This document shows, piece by piece, positions 1 to 7,659 of a stretch of DNA of 33,848 bases. This stretch comes from Streptomyces sp. (GTDB taxonomy: Bacteria; Actinomycetota; Actinomycetes; Streptomycetales; Streptomycetaceae). Every line of letters starts with the position of its first letter. The first letter of the stretch is position 1. The stretch is taken from NCBI RefSeq assembly GCF_019510245.1, contig NZ_JAEKKT010000195.1:1-33848 (forward strand), written 5' to 3'. Made by a program: the position numbers and the translations under genes. Below the pieces are notes generated by a model, which made no database searches, was not told where the DNA came from, and saw nothing but the letters and a program-made list of their open reading frames with translations.

Positions 1-123
1 AGCGGCTTCGCCTTCGGGTTCGGCATCGAGCGGATGCTGATGTTCCGCCACAACGTCGAGGACATGCGAGACATGGTCGAGGGTGACGTCCGGTTCACCC
101 GGCCGTTCGGGATGGAGATCTGA
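1..123 (+). CDS. pheS: Phenylalanyl-tRNA synthetase alpha subunit, C-terminal end (partial)
   Basis: The window opens inside this gene; the last 40 codons and a TGA stop are present. The fragment contains the motif-3 region typical of class II synthetases (GFGIERM near its start) followed by the conserved PheS ending with RFTRPFGMEI. The alpha subunit carries the aminoacylation site for phenylalanine and works as an alpha2-beta2 tetramer with PheT. The TGA stop shares its A with the ATG of pheT (TGATG), so the two subunits are translationally coupled. The 5' end lies outside the window. Confidence 0.96.
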   Translation, partial: SGFAFGFGIERMLMFRHNVEDMRDMVEGDVRFTRPFGMEI

Positions 124-2636
124 TGCGGGTCCCGCTTTCCTGGCTGCGGGAGTACGTCGACCTGCCGGCCACCGAGACCGGCCGCGACGTGCAGGCCAAG
201 CTCATTTCGGGAGGTCTGGAGGTCGAGACCGTCGAGCAGCTCGGCGACGGCCTCAAGGGCCCCCTGGTGGTCGGCCAAGTGCTGACCATCGAGGAGCTGG
301 AGGGCTTCAAGAAGCCGATCCGCTTCTGCACCGTCGACGTCGGCACCGCCAACGGCACCGGTGAGCCCCAGGAGATCGTCTGCGGCGCCCGCAACTTCGC
401 CGTCGGCGACAAGGTGGTGGTCGTGCTCCCGGGCGCGGTGCTGCGCGGCGGGTTCGCCATCGCCGCGCGCCAGACGTACGGCAAGACCTCCCATGGCATG
501 ATCTGCTCCAGCGACGAGCTGGGCATGGGCGACGACGGCACCAAGGGCATCATCGTGCTGCCGCCGGAGACCGAGGTCGGCAAGGACGCCATCGAGCTGC
601 TGGAGCTGGTCGACGAGGTCCTGGACATCGCCGTCACCGCCAACCGCGGCGACTGCCTGTCCATCCGCGGCGTGGCCCGCGAGGCCGCCATCGCCTACGG
701 CCTGCCGCTGCGCGACCCCGCGCTCCTCGACGTGCCCGGCCCGAACGCCTTCGGCTACCCCGTCCAGGTGCTGGACCCGCTCGGCTGCGACCGCTTCACC
801 GCGCGCACCGTCACCGGTCTGAGCCCCGAGGCCCGCTCCCCGATCTGGCTCCGGCGGCGCCTGCAGAAGGTCGGCATGCGCCCGATCTCCCTCGCGGTCG
901 ACGTCACCAACTACGTGATGATGGAGCTCGGCCAGCCGCTGCACGCCTACGACCGCAAGCTGGTCCAGGGCACCATCGGCGTCCGCCGCGCCATCGAGGG
1001 CGAGAAGATCGTCACCCTCGACGGCACCGAGCGGACGCTGCACGCCGAGGACCTGGTCATCACCGACGACCGCGGCCCGATCGGCCTCGCGGGCGTCATG
1101 GGCGGCGCCAACACCGAGATCGCCGACCACGCGGACGTGGAGAACGCCACGACCGACGTGGTCATCGAGGCGGCCCACTTCGACGCCGTCGCCATCGCGC
1201 GCAGCGCCCGCCGCCACAAGCTGTCCTCCGAGGCCTCCCGCCGCTTCGAGCGCGGCGTCGACCCGCAGGCCGCGGCCGCCGCCGCGCAGCGCACGGTCGA
1301 CCTGCTGGTGCTGCTCGCCGGCGGCACCGCCGAGGCCGGCGTCACCGAGGTCATCGCACCGTCCGCGCCGCACACCATCACGGTCGCGGCGAACCACCCC
1401 GACAAGGTCGCCGGCGTCGAGTACGGCCGCGAGACCGTCGTCCGCCGCCTCCAGGAGGTCGGCTGCGACGTCTACGGGCAGGACGAGCTGCTCGTCACGG
1501 TGCCGTCCTGGCGGCCCGACCTGCTCGAACAGAACGACCTGGCCGAAGAGGTCATCCGCCTGGAGGGCTACGAGAACCTGCCCTCCACGCTGCCCAAGCC
1601 GCCGTCCGGCCGGGGCCTGACCCACCGGCAGCGGCTGCACCGCCGGGTGGGCCGCGCGCTTGCCGGAGCCGGCTACGTCGAGGCACCGAACTACCCGTTC
1701 GTCAGCGAGCAGGTCTTCGACCAGCTGGGCCTGGCCGCCGACGACCCGGCCCGCCGGGTCGTCCGGCTGACCAACCCGCTCAACGACGAGGAGCCCGCGC
1801 TCCGCACCTCGCTGCTGCCGGGCCTGCTCGGTGCGCTCCGGCGCAACGACGGCCGCGGTACGCACGACCTGGCGCTGTTCGAGACCGGCCTGGTCTTCCT
1901 GCCGCGTGCGCAGCAGGGCATCGCCGGCCACCTGCCGGTCGACCGCCGCCCGACCGACGCGGAACTCGCCGCGCTCGACGCCGTGCTGCCCGAGCAGCCG
2001 CGCCACGTCGCCGTCGTCCTCGCGGGCGCCCGCGAGCAGGCCGGCTGGTGGGGCAAGGGCCGTCCGGCCGACTGGGCCGACGCGGTCGAGGCCGGGCGCG
2101 CGGTCGCGCGTGAGGCCGGGGCCGAGCTGATCGTGCGGTCCGGGCAGTACGGGCCGTGGCATCCCGGCCGCTGCGCCGAGCTGGTCGTCGTGGCCGACGG
2201 CGCGGAGCGGGTCGTGGGCCACGCCGGTGAGCTGCACCCGCGGGTGGTGAAGGCGCTGGGCCTGCCGGCGCGCACCTGCGCGATGGAGCTGAACCTGGAC
2301 GCGCTGGAGCAGGTCGGCGACGGCACCCCGCAGGCGCCGGGCATCTCGACGTTCCCGGTGGCCACGCAGGATGTCGCCCTCGTGGTGGACAAGCCGGTGC
2401 CGGCCGCCGACGTCGAGGCCGCGCTGCGCGAGGGGGCGGGTGAACTCCTCGAGGCCATCCGGCTGTTCGACGTGTATGTCAACGACGAGCAGCTCGGCGA
2501 CGGGAAGAAGTCGCTGGCGTATGCGCTGCGCTTCCGGGCGGGGGACCGGACGCTGACGGTCGACGAGGCGTCGGCGGCTCGTGACGCTGCGGTCGCCCTT
2601 GCGGGGGAGCGCACGGGGGCGGTGCTGCGCGGCTAG
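123..2636 (+). CDS. pheT: Phenylalanyl-tRNA synthetase beta subunit
   Basis: This 837-residue protein has the full bacterial PheT layout. A tRNA-binding OB-fold domain lies at about residues 40-150, a B3/B4 editing domain at about 210-390 with the conserved RRFERGVDP stretch near 374-381, a B5 DNA-binding-like domain around 400-475, the catalytically inactive synthetase-like core at about 490-710, and a C-terminal FDX-ACB anticodon-binding domain at about 740-836. Length is normal for the family. It pairs with PheS to charge tRNA-Phe in the cytoplasm and hydrolyses mischarged Tyr-tRNA-Phe in the B3/B4 domain. The start overlaps the pheS stop by one base. No lesion is visible. The next gene starts about 280 bases later, after a hairpin repeat that probably ends the pheST transcript. 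Confidence 0.97.
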   Translation: MRVPLSWLREYVDLPATETGRDVQAKLISGGLEVETVEQLGDGLKGPLVVGQVLTIEELEGFKKPIRFCTVDVGTANGTGEPQEIVCGARNFAVGDKVVVVLPGAVLRGGFAIAARQTYGKTSHGMICSSDELGMGDDGTKGIIVLPPETEVGKDAIELLELVDEVLDIAVTANRGDCLSIRGVAREAAIAYGLPLRDPALLDVPGPNAFGYPVQVLDPLGCDRFTARTVTGLSPEARSPIWLRRRLQKVGMRPISLAVDVTNYVMMELGQPLHAYDRKLVQGTIGVRRAIEGEKIVTLDGTERTLHAEDLVITDDRGPIGLAGVMGGANTEIADHADVENATTDVVIEAAHFDAVAIARSARRHKLSSEASRRFERGVDPQAAAAAAQRTVDLLVLLAGGTAEAGVTEVIAPSAPHTITVAANHPDKVAGVEYGRETVVRRLQEVGCDVYGQDELLVTVPSWRPDLLEQNDLAEEVIRLEGYENLPSTLPKPPSGRGLTHRQRLHRRVGRALAGAGYVEAPNYPFVSEQVFDQLGLAADDPARRVVRLTNPLNDEEPALRTSLLPGLLGALRRNDGRGTHDLALFETGLVFLPRAQQGIAGHLPVDRRPTDAELAALDAVLPEQPRHVAVVLAGAREQAGWWGKGRPADWADAVEAGRAVAREAGAELIVRSGQYGPWHPGRCAELVVVADGAERVVGHAGELHPRVVKALGLPARTCAMELNLDALEQVGDGTPQAPGISTFPVATQDVALVVDKPVPAADVEAALREGAGELLEAIRLFDVYVNDEQLGDGKKSLAYALRFRAGDRTLTVDEASAARDAAVALAGERTGAVLRG

Positions 2637-2667
2637 TCGCCGTGGGGGCTGCGCGTTTCGGCCGGGT

Positions 2668-2735
2668 GCGGATTTCGCCGTGGCTGATCGCGCAGTTCCT
2701 CCCCCAGCCCTCGGCCGGGGTACCCCCAGCGTCCC
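2668..2735 (+). repeat. Dispersed GC-rich hairpin repeat, copy A (degenerate, downstream of pheT)
   Basis: This stretch carries the core GTGGCTGATCGCGCAGTTCC followed by an inverted repeat of CCCCCAGC and GGGG type. It matches, with changes, the copies at 3919, 8951, 12904 and 12981. It lies 30 bases after the pheT stop in the sense direction and may act as a terminator or processing hairpin. I recognise the type from memory as common between Streptomyces genes; I have not searched for it. Confidence 0.7.
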
Positions 2736-2760
2736 TGACGGGTGCTTACAAGTACTGCTA

Positions 2761-2776
2761 CCTGCATAAATGCGGG
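2761..2776. promoter_or_regulatory. Imperfect 16-base inverted repeat upstream of the PP2C gene
   Basis: CCTGCATAAATGCGGG has perfect GCAT/ATGC arms around AA and near-symmetric CC/GG flanks. It stands out in an AT-richer patch between the pheT terminator-like repeat and the next gene, where a promoter would be expected. It loosely recalls ArgR half-sites, but the match is too short to assign a regulator. Confidence 0.25.
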
Positions 2777-2913
2777 TGTCCGGCGAGTGGTCACTCATTC
2801 GGGTGAGATCCAACCCGGACATGGCCTTTTCGGGGCATGCCGTCGACAGAATCGGACCGGCCTTTCGGGGTCGGTCCGTCTGTTCCGGCAGGGCCTATAT
2901 GGGGGCCATCGGC

Positions 2914-3990
2914 ATGATCCGTATCAAGGCGAACCCACGGCCCCGGCGCCGTGCACTTGCCCTGGGGTTGCCCACGGTGTGGGGCGCCGTCGCGGTCGGC
3001 TACAAGTTCGGATGCCCGCTGGCCGAGCAGAACGGGCTCGGTGCGCGGATCGTCACCAGTGCCGTGTTCTTCGCGGTCGGCACCGGCCTGATACTGCACG
3101 TCCGCAGCGCCCTGCTGCGCGAGCTGCGGCAGGCCCGCAAGGTCGCCGGCGCCGCGCAGAGCGTGCTGCTGCGACCGCTGCCGCCCCGGCTCGCCGGGCT
3201 GAACGTCGCCGCCGCCCAGCTCTCCGCCGACCGGGGTGCGAGCATCGGCGGCGATCTCTACGAGGCCGTCGCCACCGAGCACGGCGTACGGGTCGTGATG
3301 GGCGACGTACGCGGGCACGGGCTGGCGGCGATCGGTACGGCCGCCGCCGTCCTCGGCAGCTTCCGCGAGGCCGCCCACGACGAACCCGAACTGGGCCGGG
3401 TCCTGGGCCGCCTGGACCGCGCCCTCGCCCGACACCTACGAGAACGAGCCAGGTCCGAGCACCCGTCCAGCGGCCAGGACCCGGACAGCCCGGTGGCCGA
3501 GGAGTTCGTCACCCTGTTGCTGCTGGAGATCGGAGGAGACGGCGAACTCAGCGCCTTCAACTGCGGCCATCCATGGCCGTACGTGCTGAGCGGTACGCGC
3601 GTGGAGCCCCTGTCACCCGCCGATCCGCTGCCGCCCCTCGGGCTCTTTCCGCTGCCGACGGACCTGACTGCCGCCGACTGCGGCCAGTTGCTCGACGGCG
3701 AGTCGCTCGTCCTCTACACGGACGGCGCGGAGGACGCGAGAGACGCGAGAGGACGCTTCTTCTCCCTGCAGGAGGCTCTGGCAGAAGCGGTCCGAGACCG
3801 CCCGGTCTCCCCCCAGGCCATCCTGCGCACGGTCTTCACGGCCCTGCTCCACCACACCAACGGCCGCCCCACCGACGACATCGCCCTCCTGGTGCTTCAC
3901 AACGAACGCCGGCATCAACGCCCCTTCTTGGGGGCGCGGGGAACTGCGCGACCAACCACAACGCCCCCGCAGCCGACGAACCGCCTTTGA
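2914..3990 (+). CDS. PP2C/SpoIIE-family serine/threonine protein phosphatase, membrane-attached
   Basis: From the ATG at 2914 this is a 358-residue protein. Two hydrophobic segments (about residues 16-35 and 45-63) anchor it in the membrane, followed by a SpoIIE/RsbU-type PP2C phosphatase domain. Metal-binding and catalytic motifs are all visible: GGD at 112-114, GDVRGHG at 130-136, YTDGAEDA with Asp270, and TDD at 320-322. Such enzymes dephosphorylate anti-anti-sigma factors or other phosphoproteins; no partner is encoded nearby. The reading frame is open back to 2770, but GGGGG at 2901-2905 is well placed for 2914 (2899 is an alternative). Oddity: the last 24 or so residues are encoded by a copy of the dispersed repeat (see 3919), so the tail is probably a recent addition with no conserved role. 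Confidence 0.88.
   Translation: MIRIKANPRPRRRALALGLPTVWGAVAVGYKFGCPLAEQNGLGARIVTSAVFFAVGTGLILHVRSALLRELRQARKVAGAAQSVLLRPLPPRLAGLNVAAAQLSADRGASIGGDLYEAVATEHGVRVVMGDVRGHGLAAIGTAAAVLGSFREAAHDEPELGRVLGRLDRALARHLRERARSEHPSSGQDPDSPVAEEFVTLLLLEIGGDGELSAFNCGHPWPYVLSGTRVEPLSPADPLPPLGLFPLPTDLTAADCGQLLDGESLVLYTDGAEDARDARGRFFSLQEALAEAVRDRPVSPQAILRTVFTALLHHTNGRPTDDIALLVLHNERRHQRPFLGARGTARPTTTPPQPTNRL
3919..3978 (-). repeat. Dispersed GC-rich hairpin repeat, copy B (inside the PP2C 3' end)
   Basis: On the minus strand this matches the core of the tandem copies at 12904-13038: a GTCGGCTGCGG-like start, then GTTGTGGTTGGTCGCGC, then a GTTCCCCGCGCCCC hairpin. Here it lies inside the reading frame of the upstream phosphatase and supplies its last residues, including GARGTARPTTTPPQPTNR. 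The gene's TGA follows directly after it. Confidence 0.8.
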
Positions 3991-4147
3991 CGGCCCCTTC
4001 TTCTGGTCGTCGGCCGAGCCAACGGCCAGGCCACCGCACTGTACGAGGGGGAGCCGGCGGCCCGGCCGGCCTCTTGCGAGGCAATTCAGTCAACCGGCCC
4101 GACACGCTCCGCGACAGTGCGCGCACGCTGAGGATTCGCGCACTTCG

Positions 4148-4164
4148 TTCACACCCCGTGTGAA
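4148..4164. promoter_or_regulatory. Perfect inverted repeat upstream of the TPR regulator (candidate operator)
   Basis: TTCACACCCCGTGTGAA has 7-base arms that match perfectly around CCC. It ends 46 bases before the start codon at 4211. A possible -10 element, TACGCT at 4176-4181, lies 11 bases downstream, so the palindrome would cover the -35 region. A regulator binding here could control the gene, perhaps by autoregulation, but no family can be named from the sequence. Confidence 0.5.
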
Positions 4165-4210
4165 CCCACCCGCACTACGCTGACGGCACCAGGCCACTCG
4201 GGGGGCATCC

Positions 4211-5551
4211 ATGCAGCCCAACTCTCTGCTCGACGCGATCCTGGACGAGGCGGGGATCTCGCACGCCGGTCTCGCCGCCCACGTCAACCAGGCGGGCCGG
4301 GCCCGTGGACTCTCGCTGCGCTACGAACACACCGCCGTGGCGCGGTGGCTGAAGGGCCAGCGGCCGCGCGGCCAGGTGCCCGACCTGATCTGCGAGGTGC
4401 TCGCGGCCCGGCTGCACCGGCCGGTCACCCTCGACGACATCGGCCTCGGGGTGCCCGGCGAGCCCAGCGTCCCGCACACCACCTCGCTCTCCGGCTTCGT
4501 CGAACGGGCCACCGCCCTGTGGCGCTCCGACGAACAGCAGCGCCCGCACATACTCGGCGCCCCCGCCGTCACCGGCACGCCCGCCGTGATGCCGGTGTGG
4601 GAGTGGGAGAACCCCCCGGAGGACGTCGACGTCTCGCGGGGCGGCCGGCACCGGGTCACCCCGGCCGACCTGGAGATGCTGCGCGCCGCCCGGGCGCACT
4701 ACGAGCAGATGTACCGCAAGGCCGGCGGCATGGCCACCCGCACCCGGATCGTCGGCTTCCTCAACGCCGAGGCGGCGCCGCTGCTGCGCGGCAGCTACAG
4801 GGATGCCACGGGCCGTCAACTGCACCGCGCCACCGGGGGACTGGTGGCGATCGCCGGTATCTGCGCCTACGACTCCGACGCCCACGGCCTCGCTCAGCGC
4901 TACTTCCACCAGGCACTGCGCCTGTCGAAGGCCAGCGGCGACCGGGGACTCGGCGCGTACGTCATCGCGCTCCTCGTCAACCAGGCGCTGTTCATGCGGG
5001 AGTTCCGGCAGGCCGTCGCCTTCGCGGAGGCCGCGCTGCGCACCGCGGGCAAGCACATCACCCCCGCCCTCGCCTCCGACCTCTACGCGATGCAGGCGAA
5101 GGCGTACGCCCACCTCGGCGACGGCACGAGCGCGCTGTCCTGCATCCGGCGGGCGGAGGCGGCCGCCGAACGCATCCGGCGGGGCCACGAGCCCGACGAG
5201 ACCGGCTATGTCCAGCCCGGCCTGGTCAACGTACAGGTGGCCGAGGCGCTGCTCAGCCTCGGTGAACTCGCCGCCGCCCGGGAGCATGCCGCGGCCGCCG
5301 TCGACAACCCCGCCCACGACCGGGGGCGGGTACACCGGCTCGCCATGCTGAGCACCATCGAACTGCGCCAGGGAAACGCCGAGAACGCGGTGGCCACGGC
5401 CGTGCAGATGGCCGAGCAGGCCCGCGGAATGGAGTCGCAGCGCCTGCGCGACAGACTCCGCGCGGTACGCGAGCACCTGGTGCGCAGCGGCGGTGCCGGA
5501 ACCGCCGAGGCCGCCGAGTTGATCGACGGCGCACTGCGCGTACCGCTCTAG
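4211..5551 (+). CDS. NsdA/SCO4114-type transcriptional regulator with TPR-like repeats
   Basis: This 446-residue protein has an N-terminal helix-turn-helix-like region (about residues 12-75, including HTAVARWLKGQRPRGQVP) of the type found in the Streptomyces NsdA and SCO4114 sporulation-associated regulators. An alpha-helical C-terminal half (about 200-440) consists of TPR-like helix pairs. In that family, members repress or tune antibiotic production and morphological development. The start is supported by GGGGG at 4201-4205, five bases ahead of the ATG. The gene stands alone behind its own intergenic region with a perfect 17-base palindrome. The reading frame is clean. Family assignment is by recognition of the N-terminal pattern; the specific ortholog is uncertain. 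Confidence 0.8.
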   Translation: MQPNSLLDAILDEAGISHAGLAAHVNQAGRARGLSLRYEHTAVARWLKGQRPRGQVPDLICEVLAARLHRPVTLDDIGLGVPGEPSVPHTTSLSGFVERATALWRSDEQQRPHILGAPAVTGTPAVMPVWEWENPPEDVDVSRGGRHRVTPADLEMLRAARAHYEQMYRKAGGMATRTRIVGFLNAEAAPLLRGSYRDATGRQLHRATGGLVAIAGICAYDSDAHGLAQRYFHQALRLSKASGDRGLGAYVIALLVNQALFMREFRQAVAFAEAALRTAGKHITPALASDLYAMQAKAYAHLGDGTSALSCIRRAEAAAERIRRGHEPDETGYVQPGLVNVQVAEALLSLGELAAAREHAAAAVDNPAHDRGRVHRLAMLSTIELRQGNAENAVATAVQMAEQARGMESQRLRDRLRAVREHLVRSGGAGTAEAAELIDGALRVPL

Positions 5552-5585
5552 GCGCGGTAGGCCTTCGGAGCCGCTGCTGCGATAT

Positions 5586-5611
5586 TGCCACTTACTCGGC
5601 GGAAGGTGGCA
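5586..5611 (+). promoter_or_regulatory. Hairpin that overlaps the Nudix gene ribosome binding site
   Basis: TGCCAC at 5586-5591 pairs with GTGGCA at 5606-5611, and the stem can gain one G-U and one A-T pair inside. The likely ribosome binding site GGAAGG (5601-5606) sits in the loop and right arm, ten bases before the GTG start at 5617. If it forms in the mRNA it could limit ribosome access. The stem is short, so chance occurrence is possible. Confidence 0.35.
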
Positions 5612-5616
5612 GAACC

Positions 5617-6165
5617 GTGCAGTGGACGAAACAGAACGAACAAACTGTGTATGAAAACCGCTGGTTCAGCGTGAATCTCGCTGATGTCGAGCTGCCGGAC
5701 GGCCAGCACCTCGACCACTTCCTGATACGGCTGCGGCCCGTGGCCGTGGCGACGGTGGTCAACGAGGCGGACGAGGTCCTCCTCCTGTGGCGCCACCGTT
5801 TCATCACCGACAGCTGGGGCTGGGAACTCGCGGCGGGAGTCGTCGAGGACGGCGAGGACATCGCCGTCGCGGCCGCCAGGGAACTGGAGGAGGAGACCGG
5901 CTGGCGGCCGGGAACCCTGCGCCATCTCATGACCGTGGAGCCGTCCAACGGCCTCACCGACGCCCGGCACCACATCTACTGGTCCGGCGAGGGCGAGTAC
6001 GTCGGACACCCCGTGGACGACTTCGAGTCGGACCGCCGGGAGTGGGTCCCGCTCAAGCTCGTCCCGGACATGATCGCCCGCGGGGAGGTCCCGGCCGCCA
6101 ACATGGCGGCCGCGTTACTCCTGCTGCACCACATGAGGCTCGCCGACGACGGGGGCGGGCTCTAG
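5617..6165 (+). CDS. Nudix hydrolase (ADP-ribose pyrophosphatase-like), TTA codon
   Basis: This 182-residue protein has a perfect Nudix box at residues 74-96: Gly74, Glu80, then Arg88-Glu89-Leu90, Glu92-Glu93 and Gly95-Trp96. The box binds the metal that cleaves nucleoside diphosphates linked to another moiety. Overall shape and length resemble ADP-ribose and related NDP-sugar pyrophosphatases; the true substrate is not visible. It starts at GTG with GGAAGG ten bases upstream. Codon 167 is TTA (6115-6117), which in Streptomyces needs the bldA tRNA, so full-length product is expected mainly late in growth. Its stop overlaps the stop of the convergent gene at 6162 by four bases. Confidence 0.92.
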   Translation: MQWTKQNEQTVYENRWFSVNLADVELPDGQHLDHFLIRLRPVAVATVVNEADEVLLLWRHRFITDSWGWELAAGVVEDGEDIAVAAARELEEETGWRPGTLRHLMTVEPSNGLTDARHHIYWSGEGEYVGHPVDDFESDRREWVPLKLVPDMIARGEVPAANMAAALLLLHHMRLADDGGGL

Positions 6166-6419
6166 CGGGCCAGCGCCTGCCAGACCGTGACGACGAGGGC
6201 GCCCAGTGCGGTGAGGGCGGCGAGGGAGGGCAGCGGCCAGCGGGCGTGTTCCAGCGAGGCCAGGCGGGTGCTGAGCTCGTCCAGTTCCTTGGCGGTCTCC
6301 TTGGTGCGGTGGCTGAGCAGGTTCAGCCCTCCCTCGACCTGGGCGTAGGCCACATCGAGGCGACGACGTAACTCTGCGAGTTCTCCTTGGATCACGGGAT
6401 GCTCCGGTTCGGTGGTCAC
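6162..6419 (-). CDS. Small tail-anchored coiled-coil membrane protein, TTA codon
   Basis: This 85-residue protein has a charged helical N-terminal part (about residues 12-60) and a single C-terminal membrane segment (about 63-82, PSLAALTALGALVVTVWQAL). It has no signal peptide, which suggests tail anchoring with the N-terminus inside the cell. The GTG start at 6419 is chosen because AAAGGAG stands seven bases upstream; a longer frame beyond it has no such site. Codon 17 is TTA, so translation should depend on bldA. It overlaps the Nudix gene tail to tail. I do not recognise a named family, and its function is unknown. Confidence 0.75.
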   Translation of the reverse strand: MTTEPEHPVIQGELAELRRRLDVAYAQVEGGLNLLSHRTKETAKELDELSTRLASLEHARWPLPSLAALTALGALVVTVWQALAR

Positions 6420-6561
6420 GGGTCCGCTCCTTTGCGTGATCGAGGGTGTGGTTCCGCATCCCTTTGCATGCGCATGAAGAGTGAACTCGCCTGGTGAGCG
6501 CGTGGGGAGAGTGTGCGAAGGGCATATGCGTGCCCGGGGCACACACGGAGTGTGAAACACG

Positions 6562-6593
6562 CGGGCCCGGCACCGAAGCAGGTGCCGGGCCCG
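6562..6593 (-). terminator. Strong hairpin terminator after the 3-hydroxyacyl-CoA dehydrogenase gene
   Basis: CGGGCCCGGCACC and its exact complement form a perfect 13-base stem around a six-base loop. It lies 35 bases beyond the stop of the minus-strand gene ending at 6628, with a short T-rich stretch following on that strand. The small gene that starts at 6419 lies farther downstream, so the hairpin insulates it from read-through. Confidence 0.75.
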
Positions 6594-6627
6594 TGGAGTA
6601 TCGCTCCCTGTAGTCAGCGGGGCGTGA

Positions 6628-7488
6628 TCAGCCGTACGTGTAGAAGCCCGAGCCGGTCTTCCGGCCGAGCCGCCCCGCCTCGACCATGCGCTGGAGCAGC
6701 GGGGGAGCGGCGTACAGCGGCTCCTTGTACTCGGCGTACATGCTGTTCGCGATGGAGACGATGGTGTCCAGGCCGATCAGGTCGGACAGCTTCAGCGGGC
6801 CCATCGGGTGGGCGCAGCCCATCTCCATGCCGTTGTCGATGTCCTCGCGGCTCGCGATGCCGGACTCGAACATCCGGATGGACGAGAGCAGGTACGGCAC
6901 CAGCAGCGCGTTGACCACGAAGCCGGAACGGTCCTGGGCGCGGATCGCGTGCTTGCCGAGCACCTTCTCGGCGAACATCTGGGCGCGGCTGAGGGTGCCC
7001 TCGGAGGTGGTGAGCGCCGGGATCAGCTCGACCAGCTTCTGCACCGGGGCCGGGTTGAAGAAGTGGATGCCGATGACGTGGTCGGGCCGCGAGGTGGCGA
7101 CGGCCAGCTTCACCAGCGGGATCGAGGAGGTGTTGGAGGCCAGGATCGCGTCCGGACGGGCCACCACCTGGTCGAGCACCTGGAAGATCTCCGTCTTCAC
7201 CTGCTCGTTCTCGACGACGGCCTCGATCACCAGGTCCCGGTCGGCGAACTCGCCGAGGTCCGTGGTGAAGCTCAGCCGGGCGAGCGTGGCGTCCCGCTCC
7301 GCCTCGCTGATCTTGCCGCGCTCGGCGGCCTTGGCCAGGGAGCTGTGCAGCCGGGTGCGGCCGATCTCCAGGGCCTCGCCGGTGGTCTCGGCGACCCGCA
7401 CGTCCAGACCGGCGCGGGCGGCGACCTCGGCGATGCCCGCTCCCATCTGGCCGCAGCCCACGACTCCGACCTTCTCGATGTCGGTCAC
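6628..7488 (-). CDS. 3-hydroxybutyryl-CoA dehydrogenase (3-hydroxyacyl-CoA dehydrogenase family)
   Basis: This 286-residue protein oxidises (S)-3-hydroxyacyl-CoA with NAD(P), or works in reverse in butyryl-CoA formation. The N-terminal Rossmann fold has GCGQMG at residues 11-16 and the conserved VIEAVVEN stretch near 87-94. The catalytic histidine lies in HFFNPAP (His142), and the C-terminal dimerisation domain follows with HPMGPLKLSDLIGLDT. Length is normal. The start is GTG, with GAAGGGGA just upstream; the ATG two bases earlier runs straight into a stop. It is a single-gene unit that diverges from the GHL10 gene and ends at a strong hairpin. It could serve fatty acid or polyhydroxybutyrate metabolism, or supply butyryl-CoA precursors. 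Confidence 0.93.
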   Translation of the reverse strand: MTDIEKVGVVGCGQMGAGIAEVAARAGLDVRVAETTGEALEIGRTRLHSSLAKAAERGKISEAERDATLARLSFTTDLGEFADRDLVIEAVVENEQVKTEIFQVLDQVVARPDAILASNTSSIPLVKLAVATSRPDHVIGIHFFNPAPVQKLVELIPALTTSEGTLSRAQMFAEKVLGKHAIRAQDRSGFVVNALLVPYLLSSIRMFESGIASREDIDNGMEMGCAHPMGPLKLSDLIGLDTIVSIANSMYAEYKEPLYAAPPLLQRMVEAGRLGRKTGSGFYTYG

Positions 7489-7559
7489 ATCGTCCCCTTC
7501 GCTGATCTACGAGCGGCCGGCAGGACCTCCGGATCCGGCGCCTGCTCCGTTCGAGCACG

Positions 7560-7569
7560 TTACCCGTAA
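7560..7569. promoter_or_regulatory. Short palindrome in the divergent hydroxyacyl-CoA dehydrogenase/GHL10 region
   Basis: TTACCCGTAA has perfect 4-base arms around CC. It sits about 70 bases upstream of the minus-strand dehydrogenase start and about 90 bases upstream of the plus-strand GHL10 start, and AT-richer DNA with ATCGAT repeats follows. The position suits an operator for one or both genes, but the arms are short and chance is a real alternative. Confidence 0.25.
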
Positions 7570-7659
7570 GTATCGATGATCGATCGTCCGGGTGCGGGCA
7601 TCCTGTGCCGCGGAGGCGATCCGTGACCTCGCGGATCCGGAGAGTGAGAGGCTCTTACG

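Noticed and set aside
2761..2776. ArgR binding site
   Set aside because: Only short GCAT/ATGC arms match, and no arginine gene is nearby; kept only as an unassigned palindrome.
2742..4163. 473-codon open frame overlapping the phosphatase gene
   Set aside because: Arg/Pro/Gly-rich shadow in another frame; the PP2C motifs lie in the other frame.
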